A stretch of 64,000 nt of DNA from an uncultured Myxococcales bacterium. GTDB lineage: Bacteria; Myxococcota_A; UBA9042; DTJE01. Of the stretch, positions 25,772 to 35,900 are shown in pieces (the first letter of the stretch is position 1; every line of letters begins with the position of its first letter). The notes beneath the pieces are model-generated. The model saw only the letters and a list, made by a program, of their open reading frames with translations, did not search any database and was not told the origin of the DNA. A program made the translations under genes and the position numbers. Location: contig CAIZWN010000076.1 in NCBI GenBank assembly GCA_903936705.1, positions 99,847-163,846 on the forward strand, in the 5' to 3' direction.

Positions 25772-27739
25772 TCAGGGGCAAGCTTCCCACGTACCCGCGA
25801 CGCTATAGCACTGGCACTGTGGAACGCCGATCGCCAGCAGCGCCGCCGTAACCGTTGCCGGGTCGTGGGTGACAGGCACCTTCGCGAAGGCGCGAATTTG
25901 CATACCGTCAGTGGCGGCGAACAGATCAGCGTCGCACAGGTGTACCACGGCGGGGCGCGTGGCATCGCGTACGGTCGTGACGCACATCTTCACCGGATCC
26001 AGCGTACCGTCGACCAGGTCGAGATCGCTCCGGGTATACCAGACAGCGGTCGTCGTCTCCAGGTCGGTTGTGGCATCGCCGGTTCCCGTGATTGCGTCGA
26101 GCCAGACCGGATCGATGTTGATGGTCGACACCAGAACCTCTGCCGTTTTGGATTCACCAGGAGCCAGCGACTCGAATTCGATGCGCGTCTGGTCTCCCTG
26201 CTTCTTCAAGGTTGCCTTGCCGCCCAGGCCATACAGTGAAACCAGTTTCTCCCCCGTCTGCTCGGAGTGGGAGCCGATCGCGGGAGCTGCCTTTGTGACG
26301 TCCAGGCCGTTTATTGGTCCCTTGAAGCGCATCAGTACGGTATTCGGTTCGACCGCGTCGAAAAAACCCTCCGGGGGCCTGCAAAGGGAGGCGATCTCGG
26401 TCTTGCCATCGACAAGCACGCCCAGCATCGCGTTCTGGAACAGGTCCCCCTGCTCGGGCAGGAAATTGTGCATATGGGAGAAGGCGATCCCTTCTTTGGG
26501 CAGCAGGTAGGTCGCAGCCTGGTAGCCGAAATTCAGTCCGCCGTGGCCGATCAGGTCGTCGTAGGGGGGTGAGGGAAGAATCCGCAGGCCCATCCCGTAG
26601 GCGACGTCCTCGCCAAGGATTTGAAGAATCTTGGTTTCCTGCATCATTGCGAGACTTTCCGGCTTCAGTATAAGGCCAGTCAGCAAGGCTCGCATGAACG
26701 TAGCCATGTCATGGGCCGTCGAAATCAGGGCGCCCGCGATCCACGTCAGGGAAGGGTGGAACAGATAAGACGAGTCGACGATGGTGCCCTCGACGATGAT
26801 TTCGGGGGGGAAGAAGTCCAGCACGGATGAGGGAACGCCGAAGATCATGCCCACAAGGTTCATATCCATGTATCCGTGGGATACGTCGGGGCGTTGCTCG
26901 CCAGTCAGGTCCAGGATCGTGTGCTCCAAACCCAGCGGGCCGGTAAGCCGCTCGGCCAGCAGCACGTCCGGAGCCTTGCCGGTGACCTTCTCCAGGATCA
27001 GCCCCAGCAGCATGTAGTTGCTGTTCGAATAGTTGGCGCCGACGCCAGGCACGTACAGCAACGGCTTGTCAGCCACGAACGACAGGATTTCTTCCGGGGT
27101 AACCGCGGCGCCTGGATCCATGACCCGGGCGAACATGAGTTCGGCAACGCCGAGGTAATCGGGGATGCCGCTCTGCATGCCCAGCAGGTGGCGCAACCTG
27201 ATGTCCTTCCACAAGGTGTATTCGGGCAGGTATTTCCCAAGGGTATCGTCGAGGCTCAATGCTCCTTCCTCGGCCAGCAGCATCGTGATCGTCGCAAAAT
27301 ACGTCTTGGTGTTGCTGCCAACCCTGAAGCCCGAATCGGGGGTCATGGGATCGGCGTTCTGGATCTGCCGGATTCCGGCCGAGCCTTCCCAGTAGGCGCC
27401 CTCCTTTGAGTAGATCGCGACGGTGATGCCTGGCTCGGCGCTGAACACGACGTGCTCGTCTAGGATCGCCTGCAAAGCTGCGATGACTTGTGGTTCAAAT
27501 GGGGCTGGCGGCGTGGCGTCGGTGCCGGTGTCGGTGTCGGTGGTCTGATCGGGCGTAGTGTCCGTATTCTCTACGCCTTCTCCAACATCGTCCGAATAAT
27601 TCTCTGCCACAGGCGTGTCCACTGTCGCGGTGTCGCCGCTTGTCGTGGTGACTGCACATCCCGCAAGCATCCCGATTGCCAGAAGAAGGCAAGATCCTGT
27701 TCTGCCGTGCGATTCAAGGGCACTTGGTAATCGGGACAT
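25772..27739 (-). CDS. Serine beta-lactamase-family lipoprotein
   Basis: A 655-residue lipoprotein (lipobox LAGC at about 25-28) with an Asp/Thr-rich linker to residue 80. A class C beta-lactamase/DD-peptidase-like domain follows: SNTK (142-145) gives the catalytic Ser and Lys, YSN (237-239) the second triad element and HGG (399-401) the third. The C-terminal 200 residues have no recognised fold and contain several Cys. Such proteins are usually esterases or peptidases rather than resistance enzymes. AGGAG precedes the ATG. It is convergent with the upstream Cys-rich gene and divergent from the ELWxxDGT gene. Confidence 0.85.
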   Translation of the reverse strand: MSRLPSALESHGRTGSCLLLAIGMLAGCAVTTTSGDTATVDTPVAENYSDDVGEGVENTDTTPDQTTDTDTGTDATPPAPFEPQVIAALQAILDEHVVFSAEPGITVAIYSKEGAYWEGSAGIRQIQNADPMTPDSGFRVGSNTKTYFATITMLLAEEGALSLDDTLGKYLPEYTLWKDIRLRHLLGMQSGIPDYLGVAELMFARVMDPGAAVTPEEILSFVADKPLLYVPGVGANYSNSNYMLLGLILEKVTGKAPDVLLAERLTGPLGLEHTILDLTGEQRPDVSHGYMDMNLVGMIFGVPSSVLDFFPPEIIVEGTIVDSSYLFHPSLTWIAGALISTAHDMATFMRALLTGLILKPESLAMMQETKILQILGEDVAYGMGLRILPSPPYDDLIGHGGLNFGYQAATYLLPKEGIAFSHMHNFLPEQGDLFQNAMLGVLVDGKTEIASLCRPPEGFFDAVEPNTVLMRFKGPINGLDVTKAAPAIGSHSEQTGEKLVSLYGLGGKATLKKQGDQTRIEFESLAPGESKTAEVLVSTINIDPVWLDAITGTGDATTDLETTTAVWYTRSDLDLVDGTLDPVKMCVTTVRDATRPAVVHLCDADLFAATDGMQIRAFAKVPVTHDPATVTAALLAIGVPQCQCYSVAGTWEACP

Positions 27740-27893
27740 GCTGGACTCCTCTCTATGGGTGCTTGACCTGGAAGCGATCTCGAACGCATTTTTCAGCCAG
27801 CGACTCTAGCAGAAATCCGAGAGCAAGGAGTGGGGCATCAGTCCTTTCCGAATCGTTGTAAAATGCACTTCATCGTTCTCACGAGGGACCAAA

Positions 27894-29543
27894 ATGTTTT
27901 GCAGGAATCGTCCGTCGGGCTTTGTGCTGTCGGCCTGCTGCGGAGCGTTGCTTTTGTCAGTTGGGTGCGGCGAAACGGCGGGAGTTGCGGATGTCCCGTC
28001 GGGCCCTGACGTGCAGGATGTGTTTCAGGCAGACCCTGGTTCGGATACTCCGGCCGACAACGGGAGCGACATAGAGGATCTGGCCACGGACGAATCCGGC
28101 ATGCCGGATGGGGATGCGGTGCAGACCGACATCCCGCCGGAAGCCATCGTGGAAACCGTGGAACTCGTAGATACCGTAGGGGACCCGGGGACCGAAACCG
28201 GCGACGCCGATGCCGAGGACTTCGATTCGGATTCCGGGCCCCCTTCCCCAGTCGCAGGCATGGTGAAGGACCTCCGGCCCGGGCTGGAAAGCTCGGAACC
28301 CTGGGGTTTCGTGCCGTTCGACGGCCGCGTCTTCTTCGTTGCGGATGATGGAGTCCACGGCTTTGAACTTTGGGTCACCGACGGGACGCCTGAAGGAACC
28401 GCGATGCTGAAGGACATCGGGACAGTTGACAGTAATGATCCATTCTTGCTGCAGGTTTTCGGAGGATCCTTGTACTTCGTCGCTGCCGACGGCATTCACG
28501 GTTCGGAGCTGTGGCGCACCGACGGGACCGAGGGCGGGACGGCGCTGTTCCTGGACATCAACCCGGGGCCGGCGGGCTCGAGTCCGGACTCCATGACGGA
28601 ACTGGACGGACTGCTGCTGTTCACGGCCGACGACGGGTCGAACGGGGTCGAACTGTGGCGGACCGACGGGACCCCTGCGGGGACCGAGATGGTTCTGGAC
28701 CTTTTTGCCGGGTCTGACGGCAGCTACCCGCATGCGTTTGCCCGGGTGGGTTCCCAGGTCTTTTTCGGCGCGACCGACCTCGATCACGGCATAGAGTTGT
28801 GGAAGACGGATGGTTCCACGGAGGGGACCGTCCTGGTCAAGGACAACAATCCGGGATCGGCGAGCACCCAGATGAACTACTCCTTCGGCCTGGACGGCGT
28901 CCTGTACTTCGCGGCCATGGACGATGCGGCGGGATACGAGCTTTGGAAGAGCGATGGCACGGAAGCAGGGACCTTCCTCCTGAAGGACATCCGGCCCGGA
29001 ATCGGTGGGTCCTTCCCCGGCAGTTTCGCTGCCCTGGACCACGTCGTGTACTTCTTCGCCCAGGACGGCACCCACGGAAGCGAACTGTGGAGGTCGGACG
29101 GGACCGAAGCTGGTACCTGGATGGTGAAGGACATCAATCCGACGGGCCCTACCACGTACACAGCCCTTCTGGTTTTTAACGGCGTCCTGTACTTCGCTGC
29201 CGATGATGGAATCCGGGGGCAGGAGCTTTGGAAGACCGACGGGACCGAGGCCGGGACCGTTCTGGTCAAGGACATACAGTCGGGCTCGGGGGCATCGAGT
29301 CCATTCCTTCAACTGGTGTACGAAGGGGAGCTCTGGTTCGTGGCCGACGACGGGATCCATGGCTCGGAAATATGGAAGACGGACGGATCTGAAGCTGGCA
29401 CCGTGATGGCCTTTGACCTGGTCCCTGGGCCGACCGGCTCATCCGCCTGGGATCTCGTTCCGGTGGGAACCCGGTTCGTTTTTTCCGCCGACGACGGCGA
29501 GCATGGAGCCGAGCTTTTCCAAGCGCCGATCGGGACCAACTAG
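27894..29543 (+). CDS. ELWxxDGT-repeat lipoprotein
   Basis: A 549-residue lipoprotein: lipobox region LSVGC, then about 85 residues rich in Asp, Val, Pro and Glu, then eight repeats of roughly 45-50 residues with the signature ELW(K/R)(T/S)DGTxxGT, plus a degenerate ninth (AELFQAP). This repeat is known from deltaproteobacterial and myxobacterial surface proteins and probably forms a beta-propeller. The function is unknown; binding or adhesion at the cell surface is the reasonable guess. It is transcribed divergently from the beta-lactamase-like gene, 154 bp away. Confidence 0.85.
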   Translation: MFCRNRPSGFVLSACCGALLLSVGCGETAGVADVPSGPDVQDVFQADPGSDTPADNGSDIEDLATDESGMPDGDAVQTDIPPEAIVETVELVDTVGDPGTETGDADAEDFDSDSGPPSPVAGMVKDLRPGLESSEPWGFVPFDGRVFFVADDGVHGFELWVTDGTPEGTAMLKDIGTVDSNDPFLLQVFGGSLYFVAADGIHGSELWRTDGTEGGTALFLDINPGPAGSSPDSMTELDGLLLFTADDGSNGVELWRTDGTPAGTEMVLDLFAGSDGSYPHAFARVGSQVFFGATDLDHGIELWKTDGSTEGTVLVKDNNPGSASTQMNYSFGLDGVLYFAAMDDAAGYELWKSDGTEAGTFLLKDIRPGIGGSFPGSFAALDHVVYFFAQDGTHGSELWRSDGTEAGTWMVKDINPTGPTTYTALLVFNGVLYFAADDGIRGQELWKTDGTEAGTVLVKDIQSGSGASSPFLQLVYEGELWFVADDGIHGSEIWKTDGSEAGTVMAFDLVPGPTGSSAWDLVPVGTRFVFSADDGEHGAELFQAPIGTN

Positions 29544-29687
29544 CCGGTCCGGGGACTGGTGCTGGTCGATCACGTGCGCACCATTCAGGCGGGTGGAGGT
29601 CGTGCACGTCCCCCACGCCTGGCAGTCGCGCTACAATGGCCCCCTAGCGTCCGGGGGTGGGCCTCGGATCCCAGGAAGGAGTCGTCC

Positions 29688-30251
29688 ATGAGAACCCTGT
29701 CAATGTTCGCGATCGCCGTGTCGCTGCTGGCTGTCTGCCCGCCCGCGTTCTCCAAGGACGCCAAGGCCAAGAACCCCGTCGTCACGATCGAAACGACGCT
29801 GGGCACCATCGAGATGGAACTCTACCCAGACAAGGCGCCGAAGTCCGTCGAGAATTTTGTCACTTTGGCGAAGCAGGGCTTCTATGACGGCACGCTGTTC
29901 CACCGTGTCGTTCCAGGCTTCGTCATCCAGGGCGGCGACCCGTGGACGAAGGACCCGTCCAAGAAGAAGAAGTGGGGCGGCGGTGGTCCCGGCAAGGAGT
30001 TTGCGGACGAACCAGTCAAGGGCGAGTACATCAAGGGGGCAGTCGCGATGGCCAATTCAGGGCCCAACACCAACGGCAGCCAGTTCTTCATCTGCACAGA
30101 CGACCTGAAGGGCCAGTTACCCAAGAAATACAACCTGTTCGGACAGGTTACGAAGGGGATGGACGTTGTCGCGAAGATCGTTGCCGCGCCTCGTGACGGC
30201 AACGACTGCCCCAAGACCAACGTAGTGATGACAAAGGTGACGGTTAAGTAG
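29688..30251 (+). CDS. Exported cyclophilin-type peptidyl-prolyl isomerase
   Basis: A 187-residue cyclophilin with a signal peptide (MRTLSMFAIAVSLLAVCPPAFS) and a full catalytic fold: IETTLGTIEMELYPDKAPKS, LFHRVVPGFVIQGGDP with the catalytic Arg, and NGSQFFICTDD. It should assist proline isomerisation of exported proteins in the periplasm, sensible in a cell exporting many disulfide-rich proteins. AAGGAG lies 6 nt before the ATG. The final residues (TNVVMTKVTVK) are typical. Confidence 0.92.
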   Translation: MRTLSMFAIAVSLLAVCPPAFSKDAKAKNPVVTIETTLGTIEMELYPDKAPKSVENFVTLAKQGFYDGTLFHRVVPGFVIQGGDPWTKDPSKKKKWGGGGPGKEFADEPVKGEYIKGAVAMANSGPNTNGSQFFICTDDLKGQLPKKYNLFGQVTKGMDVVAKIVAAPRDGNDCPKTNVVMTKVTVK

Positions 30252-30431
30252 CGTCGCTCCTCCCTGATTGCGTGGTTTTTCCGGTATCCAGCGAGGGCGC
30301 GCACGCCGACGAAGGCCACCGACTTCAGGGAACTTGACGACCTTGCGTATGTCGGGCGGCTGCGGCCTGAGGTGTGCGAGTACCAGCGGTGCCGTGTGGA
30401 GCTGTTTGCGAACCGAAGAAAGAAGCTTCGG

Positions 30432-31376
30432 TCAGATCCGTCCGTCGTCTTTCAGGATCTGCCCAGAGTTGCCATCGAACCCGCATTTAAAATGTCTCAT
30501 GCCCAGGTGGAGCGGGCTTTTGACCACCAGGACTTCCATCATGCCCTTCTTAAACGGCGGAGTGTCAGCCCCCATCCAGTACTCTGGCCGATCCAGGAAG
30601 ATCACCAATTCGGCCAGTTCGGGCCGGAATCCGGCTTCCACCAGATCAGAAAGGTCCGGATGTTGTTTGCCGCGTTTGTGGGTTGGCGGCAGGGGAAGTC
30701 CGGCTATCAAGACCAGCGGCACTTGGGCGAACTGTGCGACTTTCCGCCAGGTCTCCACATGCCAAGTCAGTGTACTGGCGTTCCACGGAAAACTGGCGCA
30801 CTCGATACCAAGGTCGTCGATAAACGCAAGGACGGGCTTTTCCGGACCCAGCAGAACGCTCGACCCGCCTACACCCTGTTCAGGCCCTTCGTCCCACCAA
30901 TTGCCCAGGTGCAGGCGGCAGTTGGAGAGGTTCGTGATGGCGTCTCGTATCGCTTTCCTCTCTTGTTCCACAATCCAACCACGGGTCAGGCGGCCCGTCT
31001 CGATACCCGTTGTTAGCGTCAGAATGCGGAAGGCCAGTTCCTCGGGCCTCAGCAGTCGGGAACGCCACAGCACCGGCCCACAGCGTGAAGCGCGCATGGC
31101 CAGATCCAGGCAGAACCACGTCTTCCCCTGGTTACGGGTGGCGCCCACTATTGCCACATCGCCCGGCTTTAGTGCTGCAAAATGACAATCGAGACTCGGC
31201 CACGCGGGTTGGAAGCGGCCTGCCGATGCGTCTGCCGGCGGGTTCTCGATGCGCCTGCTGCACTGTTGAAAGATGGTCGTCAGCGACACGGCACCGGGGA
31301 AGACATCGGTCCTTTCCGCGCTGGTGGCGTCCTGAGCCTCGCCGGGTCCTTTCCTGGAACTTTGGTTTTTCATCAT
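30432..31376 (-). CDS. Orphan DnaB C-terminal-like RecA-fold ATPase
   Basis: A 314-residue protein with a RecA core like the C-terminal domain of replicative helicase DnaB: Walker A GATRNQGKT (78-86), Walker B VLAFIDDLGIE, LSDLVEAG matching the DnaB LSDLRESG segment, and an end EVLVVKSPLHLG then FKCGFDGNSG like the KQRNGPTG/FxG tail. The DnaB N-terminal domain is absent. Start codons ATG at 31376 and 31373 both lack a clear ribosome site. No phage or replication genes are adjacent. It could be a mobile-element remnant or an accessory ATPase. Confidence 0.7.
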   Translation of the reverse strand: MMKNQSSRKGPGEAQDATSAERTDVFPGAVSLTTIFQQCSRRIENPPADASAGRFQPAWPSLDCHFAALKPGDVAIVGATRNQGKTWFCLDLAMRASRCGPVLWRSRLLRPEELAFRILTLTTGIETGRLTRGWIVEQERKAIRDAITNLSNCRLHLGNWWDEGPEQGVGGSSVLLGPEKPVLAFIDDLGIECASFPWNASTLTWHVETWRKVAQFAQVPLVLIAGLPLPPTHKRGKQHPDLSDLVEAGFRPELAELVIFLDRPEYWMGADTPPFKKGMMEVLVVKSPLHLGMRHFKCGFDGNSGQILKDDGRI

Positions 31377-31568
31377 CGTTGGATGATGTCGTTATCAGTG
31401 GCACGCTGCATGCCGTCTTATGTCTGATGTTTAGACCGATGCTCAGGCGAGGGACAATCTTTGCCGTGGCAGCGGTGTCAGACCGCAGGCTATTTCGTCC
31501 TGCACAACCTTGTTGTCGTACAGCCCGGGGCGTTGAATTGAATGGAAAAACGCCGATCAGGACCGTGG

Positions 31569-31585
31569 TATCGGCAAAACCGATA
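31569..31585. promoter_or_regulatory. Dyad TATCGG-CAAAA-CCGATA before the porin-PHP operon
   Basis: A perfect 6-bp inverted repeat with a 5-bp spacer. A TATTAT -10-like hexamer lies just downstream at 31589-31594, so the dyad would sit over the promoter spacer. The start codon is at 31632. Confidence 0.45.
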
Positions 31586-31631
31586 GGCTATTATCGCGGC
31601 GGACAAGCTGCTGTAGGGTTGGGGAGGCATC

Positions 31632-32969
31632 ATGCTCGTTACGCGGCCGGTCATCGCGGGATTCGTGCTGTTGTTTGCAGGCGGGGCGCTGGCCCAGGCT
31701 CCGGCTCCAGCGCCTGCTCCAGCGCCTGCTCCAGCGACGATCTCCGTCAACGCGCCTGCAACCGAGGGGACTGGCCAGGCTGCGCCGCAATCCCAGGCTG
31801 CGCCGCAATCCCAGGCTGCCATGGTTCCCGCGGGGCAACCCCTGCCAGTGACGCTTGATGCCCCGAAATCGGTGTCGGCGCCGGCGGCACCAGCCAGTCC
31901 CAAGGCCGAGTCCCAGGTGCTTCGCGAGATATACGAGCATCCGAACAAGGGACACGAGGCCTTCAGGCTGGATTGGGGTAAATCCTCCCTTTCCGTGAAC
32001 CTGCTGGCGCAGGCGCAGATAGCGACCTACGTTCAGAAGGACGCGCTGGTTGACAACGGCGACCCTGCAAGCGCCGAGGGATTTCGTCTGCGGCGCGCAC
32101 GCGTCGGCTTTTATGGCACGTACCGTGACGTGCTGGGCATCAGCATGGTGGTAGATATCAAGGACCAGGAGTCGGGCGGGACCAGCCTGTCCACGGCCAC
32201 CCTGTTGTACAAGCCGTTTTCCTTCCTGAACGTGGCGCTGGGGACCGCTCCGCTGCCGTTCTCTCGAGGTTCCTTCTCGTCCTCGTCTCGCCTGCAGATG
32301 ATCGAGCGACCCATGTCGATCCAGCGCATAGTGCCGGCCGCGCAACTGGGTTTGGCCGTCATGGGCACCCTGGCTGGCGGCATGGTCGACTATGTGACCG
32401 GCGTCTATAACGGCCAGCCCAGCAGATATGGTTTCGGGCCCCTTGATCGAGGCTTCCTTTACGCCGGGCGCCTTCAGGTGGCGCCGCTGGGCTACATGAA
32501 CCCGGGCGAGTCCGACTACGAGCAGTCGCCCCTCAGATTCGCCATTGGCGGGGACTACTACTACTGCGAGGATGCCTCGATCCAGACCCATGCAGCCAGC
32601 GCTGATGTCGCATTGAAATGGCGCGGCCTGAGCCTGCTGGCCGAGGTCATCTGGGATCGGCGCAAGCCTATGGACGCTCCGGTGGCTCCATCGACGTTGC
32701 CATCGACGACGGATCGCCTGGCCTTCTATGCCCAGGCGGGGTACTTCGTGGTGCCGCGCCTGCTGGAGCTGGCGGCCCGGTACGAGTGGTATGACGACCA
32801 CCGCTATATCTCGGACGCGGGTGACATGTGGCTGCTGACCGGCGGCGTGAACATCTACCTGCTGGATGGCTATCTGAAGGCGCAGGTGAACTATCAACAT
32901 CGCAACGAGCGCAAGGTACCCGAACTGAAGAACGACGTTCTATTCATCCAGTTCCAGGTGAGCCTGTGA
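31632..32969 (+). CDS. Outer-membrane porin, OprO/P-like
   Basis: A 445-residue barrel protein with a signal peptide ending FAGGALAQ and a low-complexity Ala-Pro and Ala-Pro-Gln-Ser linker built from short DNA repeats (about 31700-31815). The barrel region (GFRLRRARVGFYGTYRDVLG and later strands) resembles phosphate-selective porin O/P and related proteins. It ends IQFQVSL. GGGGAGG precedes the ATG. Its TGA overlaps the ATG of the PHP gene by one base, so porin and hydrolase are coupled. Confidence 0.78.
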   Translation: MLVTRPVIAGFVLLFAGGALAQAPAPAPAPAPAPATISVNAPATEGTGQAAPQSQAAPQSQAAMVPAGQPLPVTLDAPKSVSAPAAPASPKAESQVLREIYEHPNKGHEAFRLDWGKSSLSVNLLAQAQIATYVQKDALVDNGDPASAEGFRLRRARVGFYGTYRDVLGISMVVDIKDQESGGTSLSTATLLYKPFSFLNVALGTAPLPFSRGSFSSSSRLQMIERPMSIQRIVPAAQLGLAVMGTLAGGMVDYVTGVYNGQPSRYGFGPLDRGFLYAGRLQVAPLGYMNPGESDYEQSPLRFAIGGDYYYCEDASIQTHAASADVALKWRGLSLLAEVIWDRRKPMDAPVAPSTLPSTTDRLAFYAQAGYFVVPRLLELAARYEWYDDHRYISDAGDMWLLTGGVNIYLLDGYLKAQVNYQHRNERKVPELKNDVLFIQFQVSL

Positions 32970-35900
32970 TGCCGTTGACCGACCATCGGAACCGGCGCGG
33001 GGCCGCATGCGCCGGACGTGTTGAACCGGGTAGCCGCGGCAAGACTTGCCGCGTGGGCGGACGTGTTCCCGGGGTGCTGGTGTTGGTGGCAGTATGGGCG
33101 CAGGCTATCGGGTGTGCGGACATCAATCCGCCTTCCGAGGCTCGCCGTATCGAGTCGCGTTCCGAGCTGCCAGGTGGCGTCAAGCAGTATGGCGAAGTCG
33201 GGGACTTCGTCCTGCAGAATTCTCGCATACGAGCCGTGATCCTGGACGCGGGTCACGCCGCCAGCCCGGCCTTGTGGGGCGGGGCTCTGGTGGATGCCGA
33301 TCTTGTGCGACCCCTCCAGCAGTATCGCGGCGGTCGCGGCCTGGACCAGTTCTACTTGCTGCTGCCCATGGCCAACCTGCAGGTCGCACATCCTGACGTC
33401 GGTCAGGTCCAGGCCTTCACTGCTCCGGACGGATCGACTGCCGTCGTTCGCGTTACGGGGCGCGGTGACCGCGTACTGTCCCTGTTGAACTTGCTGGACA
33501 TGGCCAAATCGTTTGGCGTGATCACGAACGTCGTTCTGCGGACCGACTACGAGCTGCCAAAGGATGCGGCTTACGTCCGTATCACCACCACGTTCAAGGC
33601 CATCAGCGAGATCCTTTGCGCCGACAAGGAGGACGACGACGGCGACGGGGCCGTTGACTGCGACGATTCTGACTGCGCACTGGACCCGGCATGCCCGAAC
33701 TGGTGCGACCGGTACCTCTGCCCTGACGGACAGGCCTGCGATGCGTTCTACGGCGGATGCCTTGCCAAGTGTGATGCCGAGGGCCGGTGTGCGGGCGAGG
33801 CAAGCTGTGACAAGACGTCGGGTCTTTGTCTTGCAAGTACGGTCCCGATGAAGGCGCTGGCTCCGGGCAGCGATCTCCTGGACATCCTTTCGGGTGGCCT
33901 GCTGAACGCTTTGGCAGGCGAGGATGTGGTACTGGATCGGAAGCCCGGTTTCGTTGCTGGAGACATGGCCCTGTTCGGGTCCAGCCTGTTCTCGTTTGCC
34001 CCCGGTATTGGCTTCGAGATCGACGCCCAGTACCGGCTGAGCTTCCTGCGGGGCCGCAATGCCCTCAAACAGCCGCTTTCATTCGACTTCCTGGGCGGTA
34101 CCGGCGACGGGGTCAGCTACGCCTACTTCTCCCGCGAGGGGGCGGTCTTGTTCCCGTTCGCCACCGAGTCCCTGACGGGATCTGTCACCCACGGGCTCAA
34201 CTGCATGCAGGAACCCGAGGACGACCTTACCTGCGATAACGTGCCATATGTCCAGTTCACTCGCTACCTGTCCTTGGGTGACGGGGATATCGCTTCTGCC
34301 AGCCGAGCGATCTTCGAACTTCGCGGGACGAAGACGGGCGAGGTGGACGGTCGGGTCATCGACGGGAAGACAGTTCATCCGGCCACGCGAGCGGACGTGT
34401 ACGCCGTTGCCGATCCTTGCGACCCAGCAAACTGCATTCAGGTGCCCGAGGCTTGCGGCGATTTTTTGACATACGACGACCTCAGGAAGGCCGTCCAGGC
34501 TTGCACCCGAGAACCGGGCAACCCCGATGGCCGCAGCCTGATCGCCACCCAGTTCAGGACGGACGCGGCAGCACAATCCCGTCCTGAAGGCCGCTTTTCT
34601 GGGCCGCTGACGCCTGGGGCCTACTGGCTGGTGGCCCGCAGTGGCAAGGGACCTCTGTCGGTCCCGGCGCGCATCGTCGTTTCCGAGGGGGCAACGACGC
34701 GAATCACGCTGCAACTTCCGGAGGTTGGGCGGTTACTGTACCGCGCTGTCGACGAGGCGGGTAGGGCCGTTGGAGTCAGGGTCACCGTGGGCCACTGCTT
34801 CCCGGAGTGTCGAACCAACGAGGATTGTGGCGAGGGGCAGGCGTGCGACAGCGCATTCCAGTGCCGCCCGCCTTCGTGCGGTGCGGACGGGGACTGCGAT
34901 GACGACGAGTCTTGCACGGATGGCCGTTGTGCCTGCGCCTCCCGGAAACTGGTTGGCGAACCCCGCGAGGAAATGGGGGACGGCTACATGAGTGACCGCA
35001 AGGTCGCTGTAGCACTGTCCAACGATGGCACGGGCGAAGTCGTCCTGCCGCCTGGACGTTACGACGTAATTTTCAGCCACGGATTTGAAAGCGAGATCGA
35101 TCGTCGCGAAATCGTCCTGTCGCCTGGTCGGACCGAGTTCATCGGGGCCAATGTGCCACGAGTCGTCGATACCCGCGGCTGGGTGTCGATCGACCAGCAC
35201 GTCCACACCACAGGATCCGCGGACTCGGGGACGTCTATGGGCGATCGCCTGTCCAGCGCCATTGCCGATGGTCTGGACGTCATGACCATCACCGACCACG
35301 ATTTCGTGTCGGACCCGCAGCCCCTGTTGCGCCAGTCCCGGCTGGAAACCCGCCTGGTTGCTCTGCCCGGCGAGGAGGTTACTACCCTCGACCTTTCGCA
35401 CCTGATCGGCTGGCCATTGACGTGGATTTCCGACCTTTCGGACGGCGGGGCGTTGAACTGGACGGGAAAGACCCCCCGGGAAATCTTCGGCTGGATGCGA
35501 TCACGGGGGCTGTTCGGGGCCGACGAAACCCTCGTCACAATCCCTCATCCCCGCGGCGGGATGTCCAGTTACTTCGACGTCTTCAGCCTCAGTCCGTTCG
35601 ACCTGACACTGAACCCGGGAAGCCTGCAGAAGACGTCGCCCCTTCTGGATTCAGCGAACTTCGTGCAGGAGTACGACCTGGTCGAGGTGCTGAACTCCAA
35701 GCGCCTGGACATCACACGCATGCCAACCTATGACGAAATCGAACGCTACAACGTGATGGAGCGCAAGACGCTGGCCCAGGTGCGTGAACTGCCACGAGAG
35801 AATGTCCTGGCCTGGATGGCGCCACCCAGCAGCGACATCCTGCGGGAGATGCTGGTCAGGACTCCGGCCGAGCAGGAGGCGCTGCATTCGTTTGCTGGAA

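Noticed and set aside
25772..27739. Beta-lactamase-like gene as an antibiotic resistance gene
   Set aside because: SxxK, YSN and HGG are shared by many esterases and peptidases; the lipoprotein anchor and long C-terminal extension point away from a resistance enzyme.
30282..30420. Protein-like stretch (LDDLAYVGRLRP) between the cyclophilin and DnaB-like genes
   Set aside because: It reads as protein over about 45 codons but has no start with a ribosome site and runs into antisense of the DnaB-like gene; possible gene fragment, not supportable.
31472..31486. GCGGT-GTCAG-ACCGC dyad upstream of the DnaB-like gene
   Set aside because: Short stem in a GC-rich region, no promoter elements placed around it; likely chance.
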